A stretch of 11,105 bases of DNA from Clostridia bacterium. GTDB lineage: Bacteria > Bacillota > Clostridia > Oscillospirales > Butyricicoccaceae. Within the stretch, counting starts at the first letter, position 1. Each line of letters starts with the position of its first letter. The DNA lies in NCBI GenBank assembly GCA_017560175.1, contig JAFYOK010000046.1, forward strand, positions 1 through 11,105, written 5' to 3'. Below are positions 7,300-11,105 of the stretch, piece by piece. The position numbers and the translations under genes were made by a program. The notes beneath the pieces are model-generated. The model saw only the letters and a program-made list of their open reading frames with translations, had not been told where the DNA came from and searched no databases.

Positions 7300-8060
7300 T
7301 GAATCCCTGGTTCACGGTCGAAACCATCGATGCCCACACCTGGGCCATCAGTGAATATAGGCATTGGGAAGAGACCCATTGCTATCTGTTGGAAGGGCAG
7401 GATTCTGCCCTTCTGATCGACAGCGGGCTTGGTGTCTGTGACATGGCGCCGATCATCCGCAGCCTGACTGAAAAACCGATCACTGTTATTGCCACCCATG
7501 TGCATTGGGATCACATCGGCAGCCACGGCAGATTTGACCGTATGGGTGTCCATCCGGCAGAAGCTCCCTGGCTCGATCGCTTCCCGGTTCCCTTGGCTCA
7601 GATCCGCCGTGACCTCTGCAAAGAACCCTGTGATTTTCCCGCAGGCTTCGATCCCGAAGGTTTTGCCCCATTCCGTGGGCAGCCGGATTTTCCGGTCAAC
7701 GATGGCGATATCCTCGACCTCGGCGGCCGTAAAGTCACCGCTCTCCACACCCCGGGCCATTCTCCCGGCCATCTCTGCTTCTATGAAGCCGATACAGGCT
7801 ATCTCTTCACCGGAGATCTTCTGTACGAAGGCACTCTCTATGCCTTCTATCCCTCCACCGATCCCGTGACCTTTGCCGCATCCATCAAAAAGCTGCAGCC
7901 ACTGTCCGTCTCCCGTCTGTTCCCGGGACATCACAGATTGCATATCGATACGGAGCTGCTCATGCAGGCCGATGCCGCTTTTGATCAACTCAAAGAAAAA
8001 GGCAAACTCTTTCAAGGCAGCGGTATTCACGATTTCGGGAATATAAAGATCCATATCTGA
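7299..8060 (+). CDS. Metallo-beta-lactamase-fold hydrolase, coupled to CoADR-Rhd
   Basis: A 253-residue MBL-fold protein with a complete two-metal site: THVHWDH (histidines 67, 69, 72 and aspartate 71), histidine 154 in HTPGHSPGH, aspartate 173 in FTGDLL and histidine 211 in FPGHH. The family includes glyoxalase II, other thioesterases, persulfide dioxygenases and many hydrolases of unknown substrate. The start is taken at 7299, where the ATG shares its first base with the upstream TAA stop (TAATG). An in-frame ATG at 7281 is possible but would add six residues that do not look like family sequence. No good Shine-Dalgarno is visible, consistent with translational coupling. A terminator at 8069-8100 ends the operon. 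The link to a CoA/persulfide reductase suggests a thioester or sulfur substrate; persulfide dioxygenase is less likely in an anaerobe because it needs oxygen. No signal peptide is seen. Confidence 0.9.
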   Translation: MNPWFTVETIDAHTWAISEYRHWEETHCYLLEGQDSALLIDSGLGVCDMAPIIRSLTEKPITVIATHVHWDHIGSHGRFDRMGVHPAEAPWLDRFPVPLAQIRRDLCKEPCDFPAGFDPEGFAPFRGQPDFPVNDGDILDLGGRKVTALHTPGHSPGHLCFYEADTGYLFTGDLLYEGTLYAFYPSTDPVTFAASIKKLQPLSVSRLFPGHHRLHIDTELLMQADAAFDQLKEKGKLFQGSGIHDFGNIKIHI

Positions 8061-8068
8061 CCTATGAA

Positions 8069-8105
8069 AAAATCCAGCAGGAAGCCTCCTGCTGGATTTT
8101 AATTT
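8069..8105. terminator. Bidirectional intrinsic terminator
   Basis: A perfect 14-bp stem pairs AAAATCCAGCAGGA (8069-8082) with TCCTGCTGGATTTT (8087-8100) around AGCC. Plus-strand readout continues AATTTTC; minus-strand readout ends in TTTTTTC. It serves both the reductase-hydrolase operon and the convergent lipoprotein gene. Confidence 0.9.
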
Positions 8106-8133
8106 TCTTCGAAATTTTCCTATGTCTTGGATT

Positions 8134-9291
8134 TTATCCCAGCTTAATGGCTATTGTCTCCAATGTGGCACAATCATAGACCTCCAGTGCACCTGCACCG
8201 ATATGCCATGCACGGCCATCGGCAAAAACAATATCTCCCTCAAAAAGGGTTTCTTTTGTCTGCTCCGCATCGGTCAGCATCATACGATAAACACTGCCAT
8301 CCTCTCTGGTGAGGTAGACATATTCACCCTGCAGCCATGCAAGGCTGTCGGTGCCGATATTTTCAAAATGCATCAGCTCATTCAGCTCCCCGGCCTGCTC
8401 ATCGAAAACCATCAGCGTAAACAGGTTTTCCAGGCTGCCATTGTTCTGCTCTCTGCGTGCCATGATAGCAATGGTATCTCCTGCCTCTACGATCTCACCA
8501 TAAGCACCCAGGGCAATGTTGGCCCCTGTCCGAAGATCGATGCGCCAGAGCATCTGTCGACCGCCCTGCTCTTTGTAATATACGCCACGGTCGGTAACGA
8601 AACACAACTCTGCTCCGCCATCGGCCAGCTTGGTCACCTGGCTGCCAAACAGCATGGAACGATAGAGCGCGCCATCTTCGGCAGAAATGTAATAGACCCA
8701 ACTATCCTTGATGCAGAAATTGCCACGGATTCTGGATGCCAGAATGATAACCGCACTGCTGCCGTCAGTATCCATACACCACAGCTCACCCACAGGCTGT
8801 TCGCTGCTCAGATCGGTCTGGCGAATATAATAGATCTTGCCGCCCTCGATCCATAATGCATAACTCAGATGGTCAGAAAGCTGATTACGCTGACCATCAG
8901 CATCCAGTGCATAGATACCATCGTCATTGGCATAAAAGACCTTCTCGCCATCAAAATAGACCTTAGCTGCACTGTCGCCGCTCAGAAATCGATATCCGGC
9001 CGACGTCAGATCCGCAAGCATAATGCCACCCTGTTGGGAAACGATCGCCGCTTGGGTGCCGCAAGGAGCTACGACACCGCCCTGAGGCAGCACGCCGTAG
9101 GCCGGGTGATCCGGCATCTCCGGTTCTTCTTCCTCCTGTACCGGTGTTTCCTGAACCTGCGGCACAGGCTCGACTGTAACGGTCAGAGGCGGATCCTGTG
9201 TTTTTTCTTCATTGACCTCTTCTGCATGACCGCAGGCCCACAGACTCATGGACAACAGAAAAGAAAGGAGGATCAGCATAAGTTTACGCAT
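8134..9291 (-). CDS. Putative lipoprotein with beta-propeller-like repeats (DUF5050-like)
   Basis: A 385-residue exported protein. It begins MRKL followed by a hydrophobic stretch to LWAC, with cysteine 20 at a likely lipidation site. Tryptophan at -2 is unusual for a lipobox, so plain secretion is possible. An acidic, proline- and glutamate-rich linker follows (about 24-62, including QEEEEPEMPDHP). The rest shows recurring motifs: KVFYANDDGIYALDADG, KIYYIRQTD with ELWCMDTDG, WVYYISAEDGALYR and GVYYKEQGG with LWRIDLRTG. This pattern resembles the blades of the DUF5050/beta-propeller domain common in clostridial surface lipoproteins. Function is unknown; a ligand-binding or sensing role outside the cell is only a guess. 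The start has GAGG 9 nt upstream. It ends at the shared terminator. It contains a TTA leucine codon (near 8855), otherwise very rare in this window. Confidence 0.75.
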   Translation of the reverse strand: MRKLMLILLSFLLSMSLWACGHAEEVNEEKTQDPPLTVTVEPVPQVQETPVQEEEEPEMPDHPAYGVLPQGGVVAPCGTQAAIVSQQGGIMLADLTSAGYRFLSGDSAAKVYFDGEKVFYANDDGIYALDADGQRNQLSDHLSYALWIEGGKIYYIRQTDLSSEQPVGELWCMDTDGSSAVIILASRIRGNFCIKDSWVYYISAEDGALYRSMLFGSQVTKLADGGAELCFVTDRGVYYKEQGGRQMLWRIDLRTGANIALGAYGEIVEAGDTIAIMARREQNNGSLENLFTLMVFDEQAGELNELMHFENIGTDSLAWLQGEYVYLTREDGSVYRMMLTDAEQTKETLFEGDIVFADGRAWHIGAGALEVYDCATLETIAIKLG

Positions 9292-9321
9292 ATTGTCTCA
9301 CCTCTTCTTTTAAAGGTTTCA

Positions 9322-9382
9322 GGCTTTACAAAGCCCACAATTTGGGATAGGATACATATAGGAGAACCTTTCCCCTATTCAA
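9322..9382. promoter_or_regulatory. Divergent promoter region with inverted repeat
   Basis: This 116-bp gap between divergent genes holds a plus-strand candidate (TTTACA 9325-9330, 17 bp, TAGGAT 9348-9353) and a minus-strand candidate (TTGAAT 9382-9377, 16 bp, TATATG 9360-9355). The perfect inverted repeat GGCTTTACAAAGCC (9322-9335) overlaps the plus-strand -35 box and could be an operator. All box matches are moderate. Confidence 0.35.
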
Positions 9383-9407
9383 GATATCCAGATAAGGAGC
9401 GATAAAG

Positions 9408-9959
9408 ATGTATTACAGAATGACCATCGCAGGCCTTGAACGCGACCTGCCCATCTGCCCCATCAGTGACGAACTGCAGATCGCCGGTTTTGTCATCTTT
9501 GGTGACCCTAACCTGACCTGTGCCTGTGCAGAAGAACTGCTCAAGCGTGCCCCCGAATATGATTATATCATCACAGCCGAATCCAAGGGTATTCCCCTGG
9601 CCCATGAAATGGCTCGTCAGCATGGCGATGATGCCTATATCCTGGCCAGAAAGTCGGTCAAACTTTACATGCACGATGTCATCTCGGTCGATGTCCAGTC
9701 GATCACCACAGCCAAGAAGCAGACCCTTTACCTCGATGGTGACGATGCTGCCCTCATGCGCGGCAAGAAGGTCCTCATCGTCGATGATGTTATCTCCACA
9801 GGCGAATCTCTCCGCGTTCTGGAAGCCCTGGTCGAACAGGCCGGCGGTACCGTTTGCGGCCGTATGGCCATTCTGGCCGAAGGCGATGCCCAGAACCGCA
9901 CAGATATCGTCTATCTGGAAAAGCTGCCTCTCTTCAATAAAGATGGCCAGCCCATCTGA
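9408..9959 (+). CDS. Purine-type phosphoribosyltransferase (adenine PRT-like)
   Basis: A 183-residue cytoplasmic type I phosphoribosyltransferase, which would join a purine base to PRPP and release pyrophosphate. The 13-residue PRPP-binding loop VLIVDDVISTGES (122-134) is intact, and the pyrophosphate-side loop TAESKGIPLA (56-65) resembles the ESRG element of adenine phosphoribosyltransferases with lysine for arginine. ARKS (80-83) and the flexible stretch to KKQTLYLDG (103-111) also fit adenine or archaeal-type hypoxanthine/guanine enzymes. Length matches APRT. The start has AAGGAG 8 nt upstream. It stands alone, divergent from the lipoprotein gene and convergent with a membrane protein gene whose stop lies 3 nt away. 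The base specificity cannot be fixed from motifs; adenine is the best guess, and a xanthine or guanine enzyme or a regulator-like PRT is possible. Confidence 0.85.
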   Translation: MYYRMTIAGLERDLPICPISDELQIAGFVIFGDPNLTCACAEELLKRAPEYDYIITAESKGIPLAHEMARQHGDDAYILARKSVKLYMHDVISVDVQSITTAKKQTLYLDGDDAALMRGKKVLIVDDVISTGESLRVLEALVEQAGGTVCGRMAILAEGDAQNRTDIVYLEKLPLFNKDGQPI

Positions 9960-9962
9960 TGC

Positions 9963-10433
9963 TTATCTTCCGCCTCTGCGCTCTTCGTAAGCGGCACGCA
10001 TCTGCTTATAAGTTCTATAATTGCTGTACAGTGCAATGCCTTCGTTGATGATGCAGAAGGCCAGCAGCATCAGCAGCATCTGCCAGGACGCCCCCATCAG
10101 CGAGAAAGCAACAAACATGATGCCATAGAAAATGATCTGGACATCAAATGCCTTTGCCTTTCCTGCGTTGGTGGCGTTCTTTGTTTCTTCCTCGATATCG
10201 GCAATGATGGTTACACGGCCGAAGTGGGGATTGACGGTATCGACATACTGACGAATGGCGATCGACAGAAACATAACGACGATAAAGGCACCGCCAAAAA
10301 TCATCAGGTTTGGCAGCCAGGTGATCGAGGACATTGGCTCGATAAAGAGGCCGACAAACATAATGAGGGCACCCATTGTAACGCCCATGATATTGGACAT
10401 GATTTTGTCCAGAACTTCCATCATTGTTCCCAT
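9963..10433 (-). CDS. Small multi-spanning membrane protein of unknown function
   Basis: A 156-residue protein I cannot place in a named family. It has about four hydrophobic helices (roughly residues 13-31, 40-61, 98-113 and 116-137), arranged as two hairpins around a charged central stretch (62-97, including IADIEEETKNATNAGKAK). The tail is strongly basic and acidic (YRTYKQMRAAYEERRGGR). This layout, with both ends and the central loop probably cytoplasmic, fits a small integral membrane protein without obvious catalytic residues. The start at 10433 is chosen because AGGAG lies 8 nt upstream; downstream methionines 4 and 5 lack such a site. An extended -10 promoter precedes it. No terminator separates its end from the convergent phosphoribosyltransferase gene. 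Confidence 0.7.
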   Translation of the reverse strand: MGTMMEVLDKIMSNIMGVTMGALIMFVGLFIEPMSSITWLPNLMIFGGAFIVVMFLSIAIRQYVDTVNPHFGRVTIIADIEEETKNATNAGKAKAFDVQIIFYGIMFVAFSLMGASWQMLLMLLAFCIINEGIALYSNYRTYKQMRAAYEERRGGR

Positions 10434-10487
10434 TGTTAAAACTCCTGTTTCTAATTACTATTGGCAGCTTCCTGCCTGTCGGGATGT

Positions 10488-10496
10488 ATTATAGCA
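10488..10496 (-). promoter_or_regulatory. Extended -10 promoter for the small membrane protein
   Basis: On the minus strand TGCTATAAT (10496-10488) is a perfect extended -10 element about 55 bp before the start codon. No good -35 box is seen at 16-18 bp, as tolerated for extended -10 promoters. The leader contains a small hairpin, GGCAG (10476-10472 on the minus strand) with CTGCC (10467-10463). Confidence 0.6.
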
Positions 10497-10548
10497 TATC
10501 CCATCGTCCGAAATATGTACGGTTTGAAAATATACTTAATACATAACA

Positions 10549-10578
10549 AAAAAGCCTCGACTTTCGTCGAGGCTTTTT
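10549..10578 (-). terminator. Intrinsic terminator of the 5S-tRNA-Asn unit
   Basis: The stem AAAAAGCCTCGAC (10549-10561) pairs with GTCGAGGCTTTTT (10566-10578) around TTTC. On the minus strand it ends in TTTTTTG, directly after the CCA end of tRNA-Asn. Confidence 0.92.
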
Positions 10579-10580
10579 AA

Positions 10581-10655
10581 TGGCTCCCCCTGTTGGGCTT
10601 GAACCAACGACCCTTCGGTTAACAGCCGAATGCTCTACCGCTGAGCTAAGGAGGA
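10581..10655 (-). tRNA. tRNA-Asn (anticodon GTT), copy 1
   Basis: A 75-nt cloverleaf including encoded CCA. Acceptor stem TCCTCCT pairs with AGGGGGA (one G-U pair), discriminator G. The anticodon stem TTCGG/CCGAA holds loop CTGTTAA with anticodon GTT (10623-10621). The T arm has GGTTCAAGC. It lies 10 nt after the 5S rRNA 3' end, so it is probably cut from the same transcript, and the terminator follows 2 nt later. It is identical to copy 2 at 11018-11092. Confidence 0.97.
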
Positions 10656-10665
10656 ATATTAAAAT

Positions 10666-10668
<3 letters not shown>
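10581..10668 (-). repeat. 88-bp direct repeat, copy 1 (tRNA-Asn, spacer and 5S 3' end)
   Basis: Bases 10581-10668 are identical to 11018-11105, covering the whole tRNA-Asn, the 10-nt spacer and the first 3 nt of the 5S 3' end. Identity stops on the left at 10580/11017 and is cut by the window edge on the right. Confidence 0.97.
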
Positions 10669-10781
<113 letters not shown>

Positions 10782-10815
10782 TATTTAATTTACTATCATC
10801 TCTGACAGCTTCTAC

Positions 10816-10881
10816 AGTATAACACTGAGTTTCCGATTTGTCAACACCTTTTTCAAAAGTTTTTTGAACTTTCGAAAAAGG
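10816..10881 (-). promoter_or_regulatory. Strong rRNA-type promoter with UP-like element driving 5S-tRNA-Asn
   Basis: On the minus strand consensus TTGACA (10844-10839) and TATACT (10821-10816) are separated by exactly 17 bp, giving a start near 10809 and a leader of about 28 nt before 5S. Upstream, 10881-10847 is A/T-rich with A- and T-tracts like an UP element. It also forms an imperfect 15-bp inverted repeat (CCTTTTTCGAAAGTT with AACTTTTGAAAAAGG). As a terminator it is poor, because no T-run follows. Confidence 0.85.
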
Positions 10882-10896
10882 CATCAGACTCGGTTA

Positions 10897-10972
10897 TGGT
10901 ACACCTTCAGGGACTCGAACCCTGGACACCCTGATTAAGAGTCAGGTGCTCTACCAACTGAGCTAAAGGTGC
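10897..10972 (-). tRNA. tRNA-Lys (anticodon CTT)
   Basis: A 76-nt cloverleaf including encoded CCA. Acceptor stem GCACCTT pairs with AAGGTGT (a G-U pair at 1-72), discriminator A. Anticodon stem CCTGA/TCAGG holds loop CTCTTAA with anticodon CTT (10939-10937), and the T arm has GGTTCGAGTCC. Only 12-15 bp separate its 5' end from the upstream terminator hairpin, which leaves no room for a separate promoter. It is probably made by read-through or from a promoter overlapping the hairpin. Confidence 0.97.
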
Positions 10973-10984
10973 ATATAGTTTCAG

Positions 10985-11015
10985 AAAAAGAACTCCGACC
11001 GAAGTCGGAGTTCTT
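10985..11015 (-). terminator. Intrinsic terminator between tRNA-Asn copy 2 and tRNA-Lys
   Basis: A 12-bp stem AAGAACTCCGAC (10988-10999) pairs with GTCGGAGTTCTT (11004-11015) around CGAA. On the minus strand it is followed by TTTTTC-type readout. It lies 2 nt after the tRNA-Asn CCA, matching the layout of the other copy with a different stem sequence. Confidence 0.88.
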
Positions 11016-11017
11016 AC

Positions 11018-11092
11018 TGGCTCCCCCTGTTGGGCTTGAACCAACGACCCTTCGGTTAACAGCCGAATGCTCTACCGCTGAGCTAAGGAGGA
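11018..11092 (-). tRNA. tRNA-Asn (anticodon GTT), copy 2
   Basis: Identical base for base to the tRNA-Asn at 10581-10655, including the encoded CCA. The flanking bases up to the window edge also match, including the expected 3' end of a further 5S rRNA beginning at 11103. Confidence 0.97.
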
Positions 11093-11105
11093 ATATTAAA
11101 ATGTA
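11018..11105 (-). repeat. 88-bp direct repeat, copy 2, running off the window
   Basis: Exact copy of 10581-10668. The last three bases match the 3' terminus of 5S rRNA, so a second 5S-tRNA-Asn unit, possibly the end of a full rRNA operon, very likely continues to the right. Confidence 0.95.

Noticed and set aside
10847..10881. Inverted repeat as a terminator for tRNA-Lys
   Set aside because: The stem is A/T-rich and no T-run follows on the minus strand. It abuts a consensus -35 box, so it fits an UP-like promoter element better.

Overview
The window looks like chromosomal DNA of a strictly or mainly anaerobic Bacillota, most likely class Clostridia. This rests on the strong Shine-Dalgarno sequences (AGGAGG, AAAGGAG) before nearly every ATG, consensus sigma-A type promoters, U-tailed hairpin terminators at most gene ends, tRNA genes with encoded CCA, the 5S rRNA sequence, and an oxygen-sensitive double-cubane Fe-S protein. 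Sense codons TTA, CTA and TCA are almost absent, so several real genes have long false open frames on the opposite strand. I see no phage, transposon, CRISPR or other transfer signature.

Layout, left to right. (1) 1-1717, plus strand: the end of a peptide/nickel-type ABC importer operon, with a 5'-truncated DppD/OppD-like ATPase, an overlapping DppF/OppF-like ATPase and a terminator. (2) 1735-2664: an XdhC/CoxF-family protein with its own promoter and a terminator that also serves the convergent gene. (3) 2681-5444, minus strand: a YjiM-like double-cubane-cluster reductase, preceded by a COG2509-type FAD dehydrogenase with a cysteine cluster; a terminator separates them. (4) 5531-8100, plus strand: a two-gene operon of a CoA-disulfide reductase fused to a rhodanese domain, with a TAATG-coupled metallo-beta-lactamase-fold hydrolase. 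(5) 8134-9291, minus: a putative lipoprotein with beta-propeller-like repeats. (6) 9408-9959, plus: a purine-type phosphoribosyltransferase, convergent with a small four-helix membrane protein (9963-10433, minus) only 3 nt away. (7) 10549-11105, minus: a stable-RNA cluster in transcription order tRNA-Asn, terminator, tRNA-Lys, rRNA-type promoter, 5S rRNA, tRNA-Asn, terminator. The first 88 bp of the promoter-distal unit are repeated exactly at the right edge.

How the genes work together: regions 3 and 4 form a redox theme of low-potential Fe-S and flavin chemistry next to thiol/persulfide chemistry. Only the reductase-hydrolase pair is clearly one operon. The stable-RNA block is the most unusual part: a 5S-tRNA-Asn unit with its own strong promoter, no 16S or 23S genes in view, and a tRNA-Lys sitting directly behind a terminator. 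I found no clearly undescribed multi-gene system. The best leads are the 5S/tRNA arrangement, the reductase-hydrolase operon, and the double-cubane protein without a visible ATPase partner.
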